Below are positions 12,516 to 24,119 of a stretch of DNA of 64,000 nt, in pieces. Each line of letters begins with the position of its first letter. Positions within the stretch are counted from its first letter, which is position 1. Source of the DNA: Hypomyces perniciosus. Lineage: Eukaryota > Ascomycota > Sordariomycetes > Hypocreales > Hypocreaceae. Location of the stretch: assembly GCA_008477525.1 (NCBI GenBank), contig SPDT01000010.1:1488001-1552000 (forward strand), given 5' to 3'. The notes under the pieces were generated by a model. That model ran no database searches, was not told the origin of the DNA, and worked only from the letters and a program-made list of their open reading frames with translations. Both the position numbers and the translations under genes were made by a program.

Positions 12516-13523
12516 CTACCCAAGAAACGCCTTCTTTACAGCCTCAACCTCCTCCTCATTCCCACACACCAATCCCGCCCTCTCATCGCAATTCCCCATC
12601 TCTCTCGCCAACACATCCTCCCCATCTGATGGATCAATCGCCCTGCCTCCCACACACTCCACAATCAGAGCAATAGGACATAGTTCATACAGCCTCCTCA
12701 GCTTCGCCTTGCTCACCGATGTGACGGGAGATATGTATACACCGTGACCCTTGACCAGCGCGTGTACCACGTCTGGTACCAACCCACCACTGTATCGAAG
12801 TGTGTACTTCTTAGAGATGAACTCCGTAACAAGGTTCATGTACTTCTCATCCTCCGCTGCGGCGCGCAAGTTTGCTGGTGCGAAGAACTTCGTTTTGTGC
12901 GGCGCGGGCGCCAGATGCACATTCTCCCGAATAACCTGAGCACTCTGAATACCTCCTTCGTCACTGAGTCCAAGCTCGAAACACGCTGGTTCTCGCCCTG
13001 GTTCTCTCAGTGCCACTATAGCTGTTGTACGTGGGCCATAAACACCGAGGATGGCAGCGACTTGCTTCTCTCGCGGAGACTGACCCAGCGCCGACTCACC
13101 TTGCCATACACCGATGATCGTGCCTACAGTCCAATTCGGCCCAATGATAGAGCTCCCATCCAACGGATCAAAAGCCACTGTGAATTTCTCTTCACACGCA
13201 GAAGAAGAGGGGGCATCATGAGCAACAGCTTTTTCTACCGGATCCTCCTCACTGCTGGCGGTCACGACAGAAGGGCATTTCGCCAGCGCGGCGCGGATGA
13301 TGTCTTCTGCTAAGACATCGACGTTGAGTTGCTCATCGCCAAAGGTGTTTGCCGTGCCAGCGAGCGAGACTTGGTGAGATTGTCGCAGGGTCTTCCCAAT
13401 GTCTGAGATGGCGTCTAGGAGGTGAGGTAGAATAGATGTTATGAGGATATGACGGGTTTCCGAGAGGGAACCTTCCTGGAGGTGTTTTGGAAACCAGGAG
13501 TTTGTTGAAGATCCGTTTGCCAT
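12516..13523 (-). CDS. Sedoheptulose-1,7-bisphosphatase-like sugar phosphatase (FBPase class I superfamily)
   Basis: Probably hydrolyses a sugar 1,7- or 1,6-bisphosphate. It is a single exon of 335 residues. The metal-site motif FDPLDGSSII is followed by GPNWTVGTIIGVWQGE, which is closer to plant and algal SBPase than to ordinary gluconeogenic FBPase. Other SBPase-like blocks are AAILGVYGPRTTAIVAL, KKYTLRYSGGLVPDVVHAL and SKAKLRRLYELCPIALIVE. An acidic pair in ASSEEDP precedes the main motif, as expected for metal binding. The start at 13523 is preferred: an in-frame ATG at 13643 would add 40 residues, part of them encoded by an AGTG repeat (HSLTHSLTHS). Homologues occur in other filamentous fungi without photosynthesis, so a role in the pentose phosphate pathway is the likely setting. 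Substrate choice is inferred. Confidence 0.8.
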   Translation of the reverse strand: MANGSSTNSWFPKHLQEGSLSETRHILITSILPHLLDAISDIGKTLRQSHQVSLAGTANTFGDEQLNVDVLAEDIIRAALAKCPSVVTASSEEDPVEKAVAHDAPSSSACEEKFTVAFDPLDGSSIIGPNWTVGTIIGVWQGESALGQSPREKQVAAILGVYGPRTTAIVALREPGREPACFELGLSDEGGIQSAQVIRENVHLAPAPHKTKFFAPANLRAAAEDEKYMNLVTEFISKKYTLRYSGGLVPDVVHALVKGHGVYISPVTSVSKAKLRRLYELCPIALIVECVGGRAIDPSDGEDVLAREMGNCDERAGLVCGNEEEVEAVKKAFLG

Positions 13524-14305
13524 GGTAAGGTTGTTGCTTCGAAATTGATGAAAAGAGTGAGTGAGTGAGTGAGTGAGTGAGTGGCCGATTACGGGGGCAT
13601 ATTTTGCGCGATTATCACGATCGCGAGTCTTTCGCCAGAACACTCATTTTAGCACTCATTCAGCTAAAAGAGCCATCTAGCGATTGAAAAAAGAAATACG
13701 AAAGTGCAATTACTAATGCAATAATATTCCAATTTTTATACTCATTCCTTTGTCGTTTTGTGATGATATTTCCAATTTAATGGTGGGTGTCACTCTTTTG
13801 AGTGCGCTGCGGAGCTTAAGATCGAGACTGACACCAAAGCATAAGTCTCCTGAACATCTCTTGTCCAGCAATCAAATGTACCCAAAAATGGAATATTATT
13901 TCGCAATTTCGTGAAACATCTATCATACATACTCCATAGTAGCATGAATGCAGCTCGCGCACATAAAACCTGTATTACACACCTCTCGTTTGCATGTTCC
14001 TTCCCAATGGGAGCATTCCCAACATCCGCTCCCACAGTAACCTTTCCATTCCACTTCGCTCGATGGACCGTATAAACGCCAGCTGGTATATATTAAAAAG
14101 GACATTCCAGGTGCATGATGCCCCTTCAACACCATGCCTGTAAAAAGACATCGAATATTATAACCAATATGTGGGGAATAAGGGGTAAACAAAATGACAT
14201 GTTGCTGAAGATCCGAGTATGCAATGCTCGCGCATTGCTCGCGATTGACGCTAAAATTCTTCAAAATCGTAATGAATGCCATTGTACCGATACCGATGAT
14301 GGTGG
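13524..14305. other. Intergenic region between two minus-strand genes
   Basis: This holds the leader of the SBPase-like gene with its AGTG repeat, and the region downstream of the GT32 frame. Several short open frames exist but none looks like a known protein. Confidence 0.5.
13556..13583. repeat. (AGTG)7 microsatellite
   Basis: Seven tandem AGTG units lie just upstream of the SBPase-like start codon, in its 5' leader. Confidence 0.9.
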
Positions 14306-15460
14306 TTATAGATCGTCCTCCACAAACCGCCTCATCAGCAAGTTGAACCTTGTATCGTGTGATCGAATGATTGCAGGCGTCAGGTACTTCAGGTATCGCT
14401 CCCACCCCATCTGGCCCCAAGCATGGTATGTCAACTGGTTATCAAACAAGCTGCCTCCCGTGCGCTCGATCTCGTCGGCCCAGAACTTGGCCTCGCGGTC
14501 GTGCAGCGGCTGGTGCATCCACTCGATGTGATCCCACGTCCACGTCGGCCAGAAGAACGCATCCGGCGGTAGCGTGCAAATCTCAGTAGGGAACTACGTT
14601 GACATCTGCTTTGGCAGGATGACGCTGTGGTAGTTCCACTCCTTGCTTAGGTCCGCATCTTGATATGTTCCGATCCAGCGCTTGAGGAACGTGCTGTTGG
14701 CGCGCGCGACGACCACAGCGTTGCAGAGACCGGCTCGGTTGCCGCCTTCGTGGCCCATGACAATGTCGTGTGGGTGCGGCGCGTGGAGGAGGTTTGTGAA
14801 GGGTCGGAGAGCGTAGGCATCGATGTCGAGGTATATACCGCCCTGTTGGCGGAGGATCTGGAGACGGATGATGTCTGCGGCGTGGGCCGGGTGTTTCTGT
14901 TCAGCGATTTCGCTGTGGGGGTGCTTGACGATGGTGATTTGGTCCTTGAGTCGGTTGATCCAAGCATTCTTCAGGGGGTCGGTATGAGGATCGTCTGGAG
15001 AAGGTTCCTTCGTGAGCGCATAGTGCAGCTGTAGCGATGTAGGCTTGATGGAGACGAGGGCACTCCGAATAGCCAGGTAGCTGAGGAAATCAAACTCCTT
15101 CGATCCGGCTTCGGGGTTCTGGAGAAAGACGAAGTGGACGATGTTGGGGATGGGATCGTCATTGTCCGATGGGGGCGGCGACGACTCGTCGAGGAGCGGT
15201 TTGCCATATAGACATGCCAGCTCTTTTGGAGTAGGGGAGAAGGCCTTCTGAACCTCCTTCTGGCCGGAGAAAGGGTTCTTCTGTAGAAAATAGTCGACGA
15301 ACCGATAGAGCGCGTCGTGGTGGAAGAAGGTGAGGATGACGAGGAAGCAGAGGGCTATGAGGCCGCCGCTTTTTAACCGGAAGCCCTTTCGACGAGACGC
15401 AGTTTCAGTGGATGGCTGTCCAAGGAGGCCGACATGGTGGCCATCGGATCGGTTAACCAT
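14306..15460 (-). pseudogene. GT32-type glycosyltransferase frame interrupted by an internal TAG
   Basis: The frame encodes a type II membrane glycosyltransferase with a sugar-binding DXD motif, expected in the Golgi. Starting at MVNRSDGHHVGLLGQ, there is a membrane helix around residues 34-52 (SGGLIALCFLVILTFF). The catalytic region contains PIPNIVHFVFLQNPE and then GGIYLDIDAYALRPF, where DID is the DXD motif. Codon 289 (14594-14596) is TAG. The same frame then stays open for 95 more codons and continues with family-like sequence (FPTEICTLPPDAFFWPTW, then DHIEWMHQPLHD) to a TGA or TAA-type end at 14306. No intron with usable signals removes the stop. Either the gene has been inactivated, or a 288-residue product is made, or there is a base-call error (a TTG-to-TAG change would suffice). 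Confidence 0.7.
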
Positions 15461-16527
15461 TGAGAATGAGGCTATTGGGACATCGATAAAAGGGTGATGT
15501 CGAAGGGAGAAGAGGGTTGAGGAAAAGTTTGGAGGTGGCTTTTTCCGCCTCCGTAGTGAGACCAACACACTGAGTTGATTTCCACTGACAAGACCTGAAC
15601 TCTATGCAATCGGTAGTATTAAGAGAGTTATGGAACTGTGGAAAAGGGGGGATATAGATATTCTACTCCGTAATGTAAGCTTAAAAGAAGATCGCAACCG
15701 AAGTTGCAGCGAAACAAGCCTGCATATGAAATACATTAATACTATCCATACTACTACTTCGTACCTACTGCCAAGTAGGCCGACGGCAATCGAAATTCCG
15801 AGTCTGCCGCTAAGGCTATTGGGGCTAAAGACCAAAACCGCTTAAGACTACTTTGTGTGGCGAAGGGACCAGGCCGCGAAATCCCTGCCCGTGCCATTTC
15901 CCAAAATATAATTCATCGGGAAATCATTACTGTAGTAGGTACTACTAGTAGGAGTGTCTACTATACTACTACTAGTAGTAGTACCTCCTCTATGTACCAA
16001 GTATTCCGCAGTACTAAGGCTGGCTTAGCGATAAGTGATAAAGTAGAAGCATATCTTCTATAGTTAATACTACGAAGCAGTAGCTGGTGCTTCGTACTGC
16101 AAATTCTGCATCTGTCACACTTTTTAATAATAGATAGTGTGTACGGAGTACTTCGTAGATAAATAAATGTATCTACTATTACTACGGAGTACCTATAGTA
16201 GTAAGTGAAGGCGACCAGTTACGAGGTACTAGTGTACATGCCTGCTCTGTGGAGCTGACGCGGCGAGTAGCCTAATTTCTTCTCTGTGCTCCTTGCTTAG
16301 ATAAGATGCATTCGTTCTTCGTGGTATTACGTGAATGGCCTCACTTTGCCAGTTTCTGCTGCACTACTGATGATTAGTCTACAAATAATCGGCCACTCTC
16401 AAGGAAGTGTTACGCAAGCAGCAGTCACATCGTGCCACTGCTCCGTACGGAGTACACAATCTATCGTTTGGACTGACGACGCGTCCTGTCTGAGATCCTC
16501 CGAGGTGGAGAACGTCCGTGATAGGAG
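15461..16527. other. Intergenic, rich in TACTAC repeats and TACGGAGTAC motifs
   Basis: No gene was recognised. The segment 15931-15990 is a run of TAC/TAG triplets with short inverted symmetry (TACTACTAGTAGTA). TACGGAGTAC-type motifs lie at 15664-15672, 16141-16151, 16183-16193 and 16445-16455. The last one is part of the perfect palindrome CTCCGTACGGAG (16441-16452), 76 bp upstream of the next start codon. Confidence 0.55.
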
Positions 16528-18385
16528 ATGGCCGGCCAGAATCAGTTCTGCTGGGAGTGTCAACGCCGCGAATGGCTATGCGATGGAGGCCGTCCGTTCT
16601 GCAAATCCTGCGTTACAGCCGGCTTGGTCTGTCCTGGCTATGAAAACCACAGACCTCTTACGTGGCTCGCTCCGGGAAAAGTCACGGTCCACTCGACACG
16701 AAAGTTGGCTCGGAATCCGTCGTCATCAAAACCAACTAAGAAGACGCCAAAGCAGAAAACTAAGTCCACTACGGAGACAATTTCGGGAACGTTTGAAAAC
16801 GGCAATTTCCGACGAGATGATACTCGTAAGGCGCAGAGTCTCGAATTGGTGGGCCGACATGGCTTAACAATACCCATGGACTTGAAGCCACATGAATGGG
16901 ATGTTATTGAAAGCGTTCGGTTCTGTAAGTCTCTTTTCGCCCCCTGTTATGTTATGTTATGTTATGCTATATATGTTATGATGCCCTTTCTTCTGCTCCG
17001 TGCATCGACTCTAGCTTACCGGCTAGTCAACTCATACATCGTTCCTAGCAACCTGACCTGCGAGCTTGCCCCAAATCGCTTCACATATGTAGAAATCAAA
17101 CACGACAGTATTTCTACATGGGGCCCATCCACACAACTATGGATCACGTCACTAGCACTCGCCCACCGCGTCTCACTGGTTTCTCGGGCACAGGGGCTTG
17201 AGGTAGATCCCCGACGTCCAGGTCCCACCAAAGACCTGTGGTCATCGTTGTATAGCTTTACTGCGCATACTCTTTATGCTCTGAAGGAACAAATTTCCCG
17301 TACGGACTTGAATAACGATGAGATAATCCATTGTATCAATAGCCTTCTTGGTGCTGAGGTAAATACTACCGCCTTTTTCTATCATTGAACTCAGCGTTAC
17401 ATATACTCACCCTTTACTCCGTACATGCTTTCTTCTTAATCAAAATTTTCGCGCTAATGATTCTCTTTCTTATTCCGTCTAGCTCCTCACCTCTACTTCA
17501 GCCTCATGGCTTACCCATATTTATGGGTTCATCACCATGATAAATCTCCGAGGCGGCCTTCGCCACTTGATAGACTCCGGCGGCATGTTAAAATTGACGT
17601 TGGTCGATTTTGTAATGTATGTCTTCGGCTTCCTATGAATATGGGGTACTATTGAAAATGTTATCACGGCGCTAATTCTTTCCCACTGTTGTCCCGACAT
17701 TAGTATCTGCGTCATGGCAAACACGACCAGTCCGTCAAACAGCCTAATCGCGGGGGTTTCAGACTTTGCCATGGCGGATATAGAGGATCTGTATACGATT
17801 TCACTCAGTGCGTTTTTTCCCTGTCCACCACACTTGTTTATGGATATTGTGCGCATAACTCGTCTTCGGGAGCAAGTTGCGACTGGCTCCGCCATCGAAG
17901 GGGGAGAGTCAATCCAAGAAGCTATACAGAACATCTTGACTCATATTGAGGGCTTTCAGCCGGGCCCTTGGAGGGAGGCGTTTAAATTACCCGACTCGTT
18001 AGAGTGCCAAATTGTGGGAGAGACCTTTCAAGCTGCTGTGGCGTTGTATTGCATTCTCTCTTTGCCTCCCGATGAAAACGACGCTCTGCATCGGTTTTGG
18101 AAGCTGTTTTACCAGACTCGCCTTTTCACACTTCTAGAAGAGGGTATGAAAATTCCGTTATGTAGAAGACCTGCGAGGTGGCCTCTGGTAGTTGCTGGTG
18201 TTGCAGCTGCGGATGGTACCTGGGATGAAAAGGATTTAGTGGAGAAATATCTAAACGAATCGGGGCTATGGACTGGTGTCGGAATGTCGCTCCTTACAAC
18301 AAAGGCGGTGCTGAAGAAGTTTTGGGCATCTGGGAAAACGGGTTGGGATAATTGCTTCGATAGACCGTATCATGTTCTGTGTTAG
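16528..18385 (+). CDS. Zn2Cys6 fungal transcription factor (Fungal_trans_2 type)
   Basis: Nuclear regulator of unknown targets. Four exons (16528-16924, 17015-17358, 17483-17616, 17704-18385) give 518 residues. The zinc cluster is right at the N terminus with Cys at residues 8, 11, 18, 25, 28 and 35 (CX2CX6CX6CX2CX6C), followed by a Lys/Thr-rich basic stretch. The rest is helical and ends with FWASGKTGWDNCFDRPYHVL. The first intron is 90 bp, lacks an in-frame stop and holds a GTTAT repeat (16946-16966), so its retention would still give an open protein. The gene lies next to an MFS exporter, a PRISE-type reductase and a glutathione transferase, which makes it a candidate local regulator of that group. 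That role is inferred. Confidence 0.8.
16946..16966. repeat. (GTTAT)4 microsatellite inside an intron
   Basis: Four GTTAT units lie within the first intron of the Zn2Cys6 gene at 16528. The pattern continues loosely to 16980. Confidence 0.8.
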
Positions 18386-20281
18386 TGCACCGAGAGAGAA
18401 TGTCTCTCTGATCTCGTTGGTCATTTATTACCAGCGTAGACCAGACGAAATACTGCATTACAGACTGTGGAATGGCATTTCATGACACACACAAAAAGAG
18501 TGGTTTGTGTAAATAGATCACTCCAACTCGAGGCTTCTCCAAGCCATAGGTCTGAACGTTTAATTACTCGTAGGATCAACTAGACCCGTGTGTAGTAAAA
18601 CATGGGGCATATTACCCGTAACTTGCATCTAGTACTTCGTATTCCGTAATAAAAGTACTATTATTTGTGTCTATTTTAATTTGTAACCACACCACGCTTT
18701 TAATTTTTATTATGTTCGTATTGATCCTTATGCTAAGAGTAGTACTGATGATGCTCTTATACTGCGGAGTACTATCTTATCTCTAAAGGTACGTGGGACA
18801 GGCGGGACAGGCGGGCGTTGACGACACTCGGGCCGGCTTAGTGTACGTGGCATTTCCCTCTGTTCCTGCAGGAATCATTCTCAAGCGTCACTCAACTTCA
18901 TTTTCCCTTTCTCTGTACTTACAGTAAATCTATCTCTTCTTAGTGGGAAATGGATGTCATCACAATGACTTGAATATGGTACAATTGTGGCCGGTCTGGT
19001 AACCGACCACATCAACACATTCAGTCTTTGCTACTGTGCTAACACATCACAGCTATCTCCCCGGCTAGTATTCTCAGCATCTCTGGCCCCTTGAAAATAA
19101 GCATCAACCAGGCTGTCGAGTCATCCAACCTTCACACGGACATGGATCTCACCCAACTCATTGTCGTTCTCACAGATGTGGAACGGTGAATATTGACAAT
19201 GCGAAGAATTCCGTGATCTGACGCTTGAATCCTGAAGCCTACAAGCATCCTCAGATACCGAGGAAACTTGGTCCAAGACGAGAAAAGCATCAAATGGATC
19301 AAAATGGAACAGATCTGTGTTCACCTAACCCTCAGTACCTTCTGGAGTGGATCACCAACACAAGCGACTTATATGATGGATGAGACTCGAGAGGGCAACC
19401 GCGTCGGCACATGGCAAAGGCGTATGGCCGTTGGCTCATACCAGAACCTGCGGATACAGATTAAATTCGTTTGTGAGCAGGGGGGCACATACAGCATACA
19501 GCCAATGCTGATGCTGGACGCACTGGCAATCTGACACTCACGATATGAACACTTGTCTAACCGACATGATATGGAGTAGTTGCGACGACATGCAAATCAT
19601 CGAAGAGGCATGACCCATGTCCGACATCTGATTGGGGAATGGGGAAAGAGGAAAGGAAAAAGAATGAGGCATCGATGTTCGAGGTGTTTCGAATGGCAAA
19701 TCAGCAGGCTCTTGATTCGTGAACCTTGAGGACCCGCGTTTTGAAACGCAACCGAAAATACTCCCGAAAACGCACCCGGGTGCCTTCATTTAAGGGCGGC
19801 GGCTATCGAGAGGATACTACTTCGTACTCGTATACTGTTCATATCAAGGCTTGAGGATATATTTCTGGATGTTGTATGGATTCCCCTGCAGCAACCACAG
19901 ACTTTGGCGGAGGAGCACGCTAGACTGGCTGTCAAAACTGGACATAGCGGGAAAGGCGATTCGCAAGCCATTGGTTAAGATGGTGCAATTCCTAGGGATC
20001 AAATCAAGTGGAGATGGGTCAGGGGACACTCCCCGCTGTGAATACTACTCCATGTAAGCCGACCCGACGAGCCGATTAAAGATTTGTCATGTTTCGCGCT
20101 CCATATCAGATCTCAAGTTCTTTGTTAAATTCAACAACAGCCTTCTTGTGTAGGATCGGCCATTCATGTTCCGCTCGATTGTGTGGCAATCGATGCTGCT
20201 GTGTCATTCCGCCTCCTAGACTAATTGATCGCGAACACCAGTCCCCGGCACTAGGTGAATAACGGTATCTTCTCATCAATC
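18386..20281. other. Intergenic region of 1.9 kb, no gene recognised
   Basis: Small open frames of 60-90 codons exist on both strands (for example 19268-19534 plus and 19538-19789 minus), but none has a recognisable domain or joins convincingly to another. A copy of the recurrent motif (GCGGAGTAC) is near 18774. The region likely contains the 3' end of the regulator and the promoter of the MFS exporter. Confidence 0.5.
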
Positions 20282-22204
20282 ATGGCCTCAAAGCCGTTTA
20301 TTCCTCGTAGCCCCGATCCAGGTCACCAAGGAGATGATGATCTCTTCGATGGCGCTCACTCACAAAGACGTCTCGAAGACCCCGAAACGCAACCTCTCCT
20401 AGGCCCCCCAGATGACTCAGAATCATGGTCACCTCCCCTCGGCTTCTTTTTCATCCAACTCGCCCTCATGAGCACTGTCTTTCTCAGTGGCTTCGATGGC
20501 ACCATTACAGCCGCTACATACGCCGTCATCAGCTCTGAATTCGATGCCGCCAACTCAGCCTCATGGTTGACTACCTCATATCTCATCACATCTGCGGCGT
20601 TTCAACCACTGTACGGGCGCGTATCCGATATTTTCGGCCGGAGAGTATGCTTCTTCATCTCGACCATGACGTTTGCAATTGGATGTCTGGGATGCGGACT
20701 GGCCAAGAGTTTACTGCTGCTGAATATTTCTCGCGCCGTCGCTGGCTTTGGAGGCGCAGGGCTCTATACGATGGGTTCGTTCCGCCTCCTTCATATGAAT
20801 GAAGGAAATCGTTCTAATATGTATGGGATGCAGCTACGATTATTAATTCGGATATGATACCCTTTCGCAGGCGAGGAATGTATCATGCTATGCAGAACGG
20901 TGTCCACGGCTTTGGTTGCATTTCTGGGGCGTCCTTTGGAGGGACTATTGCCGATCACATTGGCTGGCGGTGGTGTTTCCTCTTCCAGGTTCCCATAGCA
21001 ATCTTTGCATTCGGTGTTGGCGCGTTCATGTTAAGGGAAGAGCAACATGGCTTCCCGTCTGAAGATGACTGGGCTACGGTTTGGAAGAGGGTTGACTTCT
21101 TGGGTGCGTCGCTCCTTATTGCTGCCATCACAGTCCAGGTCCTGGGTCTGAGTCTAGGTGGAAATGAACTCCCGTGGAGCAGTCCCTGGGTCATTGGGTC
21201 GTTGGTGGGCAGTATCGTGTTGTTCTATTTGTTCCTCAGGGTGGAGGCGAAGACGACGGCTATGCCTATGATTCCCCTGCGCATGCTCAAGGGGAGATTA
21301 CCCATTGCGGTGCAAATTGTCAACGTTTTAGCAGGCATGGGCTATTATGCGGTTTGTATATGCATCCTCGCAGTATGCAACAGCTGAACTGACATACGTC
21401 TAGTATCTCTTCATGCTCCCGCTCTTCTTCCAAGTCATCTTGTTAGACTCCGCAAGCAGGGCCGGGGCTCGTCTCGCCATCCCCTCGTTAGCTACACCCT
21501 TTGGCGCGCTGACTGCAGGCATTATCATGTCTCGTTGGGGAAAGTTGATCCCTCTCATGCGCGTGGGGCTTATCCTGATGGCAATTGGTAATGCATTGGT
21601 CATGTCCTTTGCCTTTGAGGATTCCGCTTGGAAGTATTTGGTGTACATCTTTCCTGCCAACTTTGGAACGGGAGTTGTGTATCCGTCTATTCTGTTTACT
21701 CTGATTGCGGCGTTTGAGCATGCAGGTACGTCTCGAAGTTGCTATTCTAGCATGTTATGGTGTTAACAAGATGTTTTACAGATCATGCCGTCAATACATC
21801 GACTGTCTACCTCGTGCGATCACTGGGAAGCATCTGGGGAGTGTCCATCACGTCGGCCATTGTGCAAACTACGCTTAGCATCCGCCTACCGGATGCTTTG
21901 GGCGACGTACCAGAAAAATTGACGGTACGGTCTTTTTCTCTCCCCTTCCCAAACCTCCTACTATAAGGTATGCATAGGTGATATCATGGGTGGCGCTGAC
22001 TTGTGATTGTCTTAGATAATTGACGAAATCCGACATTCGGTTGACGCCTTGCGGAACCTCCCACCTGATTTGCAGCTCAAAGCACGATATGTTTACTACG
22101 ATGCTCTGAGATATGCTTTTGGGACTTCGACTCTCGCGGCTGTAATTGGTGTGTGTGCTGCGTTTGTGGCTAGTGCATCTCACTTGCGGAAAATCCATGG
22201 CTAA
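20282..22204 (+). CDS. MFS multidrug / basic amino acid exporter, DHA2 family (14 helices)
   Basis: Proton-driven exporter in the plasma or vacuolar membrane. Five exons (20282-20774, 20834-21351, 21404-21725, 21782-21924, 22016-22204) give 554 residues. After a polar N-terminal tail, helix 1 ends with FLSGFDGTITAATYAVIS. The family loop motif is LYGRVSDIFGRRVCFF, followed by GCGLAKSLLLLNISRAVAGFG. Later blocks include HIGWRWCFLFQVPIAIFAFG and DHAVNTSTVYLVRSLGSIWG, typical of Vba-like and azole-resistance DHA2 proteins. All introns are GT-AG, 52-91 bp. The gene lies between a Zn2Cys6 regulator and a PRISE reductase on the same strand, so export of a compound handled by these neighbours is a reasonable but unproven role. 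Confidence 0.85.
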
Positions 22205-22698
22205 GGGGCAATTCCGGCCGGCGAGATGGATCAGGTAAGGTCTTGATTTGGGAGACTATTTCGGTCTTTGAGCTGAACGTAGTGGCTTCGCTCGTGGTAT
22301 ATCCGAACAGTACAGCCAGCGAGGATGAGGGTTTGGTGGATTTTGACGAAAGTCCCTGATTTATTTTATGCGTCTAATAGTATACACCAACCTAATATAC
22401 TCCGTAGTCCCTCTGAAATAAGCAGAGGGCGCGGTCTTGGGTTGTTCTGATACCCCGGAGATATCTTGGTGTTATGAGTCATGGTGGCTCACCATGCATA
22501 CGAGTCTAAGTCGGCGAGCAGTCACAACGACAACAGCCAAGACCAAAACCATCCGATGGCTTGGAAATCAGCTAGCTGAGTTGAAACTACAGGGGAAATA
22601 GTAATATAAAAATATAAAATATCCGGTAGAAAATGCAGGCAAATCACACCCATCACCAACCAGTCTTATATGCAATATTCCACGATATCCACTCCAAC
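22205..22698. other. Intergenic region upstream of the PRISE-type reductase
   Basis: No gene is visible. One TACTCCGTAG copy of the recurrent motif is at 22398-22407. AT-rich sequence at 22601-22625 precedes the next gene. An in-frame ATG at 22633 could extend the next protein by 22 residues. Confidence 0.5.
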
Positions 22699-24007
22699 AT
22701 GTCCAACCACGCCATCGTCTTCGGCGCCTCCGGCCTCCTCGGCTGGGCTGTTGTCAACCAGCTCCTCTCCGAATACCCCCATACCGGCGCCTTTGCCAAA
22801 ATCACCGCCGTGCTCAACCGCCCCGTCTCCGAGCCGGACCTGTATTGGCCGAAGGCGTCGTCCGGCCGGCCGGAGCTGCAGATTGTCTCCGGGGTGAACC
22901 TTCTCAAGGGTACGGCATGGGAGTTGGCGTGGGAACTGAGGGCGAAGGTGAAGGGCGTGGAGGGGATTACGCATGCGTTTTATTTCGGTAGGGGGTTTGA
23001 TCTCTGTGACTGAGGGTGTTGTGATGGGCGCTGATGGTTGAAGCATTTGTACCGGTTAATGGAGACCATGTTGCGGAGTGCAGGGTGAATTGTGGTATGA
23101 TGCAAAGGGTTGCCGATGCCTTGAACTTGGTCGCTCCACGCATTAGATCCGTTGTCTACTCTGGTGGCACAAGGGTGAGTTCTTCATCATCATCATGCAT
23201 GGTATGTGGTATGTCCTTCATTGACACACCCAGGGATATGGCATCTACACTCAAGGAGGCATGTTCACAGCCCCTCTCAAAGAATCCATGGTCGAGCACC
23301 TCCCCAAAGACTACGCAAAGACAGTCGCATACCCCCATTTCAGACAAATCCTCTCCAAAGCAGGCCAAGTCCACGGCTGGACCTGGACAGAACTATGTCC
23401 CGACGCCGTCATCGGCTTCACTCCCAACGGTTCGGGCTTTTCCCTCGCCCTGCATTGGGCACAGTACCTATCTCTATATGCGCACAATCATGGAATTAGA
23501 CCGCATTCTGGCTCGTCTGCGAAGAGGGTCGATGTTCCCTTCCCTGGGGTGGACGTAGCGGCTGATGCGCTCTTGTCGCCGGTGTCTGAGAGGACACTTG
23601 GAAGAGTGGCGATTCATGCAGCGCTTAACCAGAACACATGCGCAGGGAAAGTAATCAACATAGCAGACAGCGACCGTCCAACGACGTACCGCGAGCTCTG
23701 GGCCGTCGCAGCCGAGTGGTTCGGACTCGTCGGCGTAGGACCTTCGGGGGACGACAATGAATTAAAGCCCAGCGAGTACGTGGCCAAGCACAAGCATCTG
23801 TTTAAGAAGAGAGGACTGTCGAAGGCTTTGGAATGTGGAGTTGGAGCTGGTGGTGCTCAGTTGGATAGCATTGGGTGGTGGTTAACGTTTGATCGACACC
23901 TGAGCTTGGAGCGCTTGAGAGAGACGGGATTTGTAGATGAGAGGCCGTTGAAAGCCGGGTGGTTTGATGCGTTTGAGAGGTTTAGGGCGGCTGGGCTTAT
24001 CTTTTGA
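22699..24007 (+). CDS. PRISE-type NAD(P)H-dependent reductase (extended SDR)
   Basis: Likely reduces an activated C=C bond or carbonyl in a small molecule, in the cytosol. Three exons (22699-22987, 23044-23174, 23234-24007) give 397 residues. The dinucleotide-binding motif is at the N terminus (IVFGASGLLGWAVVNQLL). The segment VYSGGTRGYGIYTQGG and the block WTWTELCPDAVIGFTPNGSG align with the active-site regions of the progesterone-5-beta-reductase/iridoid synthase family, whose fungal members include SirQ-like proteins of secondary metabolism. The end WFDAFERFRAAGLIF is typical for the fungal subgroup. The gene is convergent with the glutathione transferase, with only 112 bp between stop codons. 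The substrate is unknown. Confidence 0.8.
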
Positions 24008-24119
24008 CTGTATGGATGTGTCGAAATAAGTCGAACAGTTGATTGCCTTTCACATCACGATGCGCCAACCAAGTTCATGTCATGCGGAAGTATGTGAAGT
24101 TCATTACAATTACGTGAGC

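Noticed and set aside
12744..13313. 189-codon plus-strand frame
   Set aside because: Antisense to the SBPase-like gene, whose motifs are unmistakable on the minus strand.
15931..15990. TACTACTAGTAGTA inverted symmetry as a terminator or mobile-element end
   Set aside because: It is explained by a TAC/TAG triplet repeat; no target-site duplication or transposase remnant nearby.
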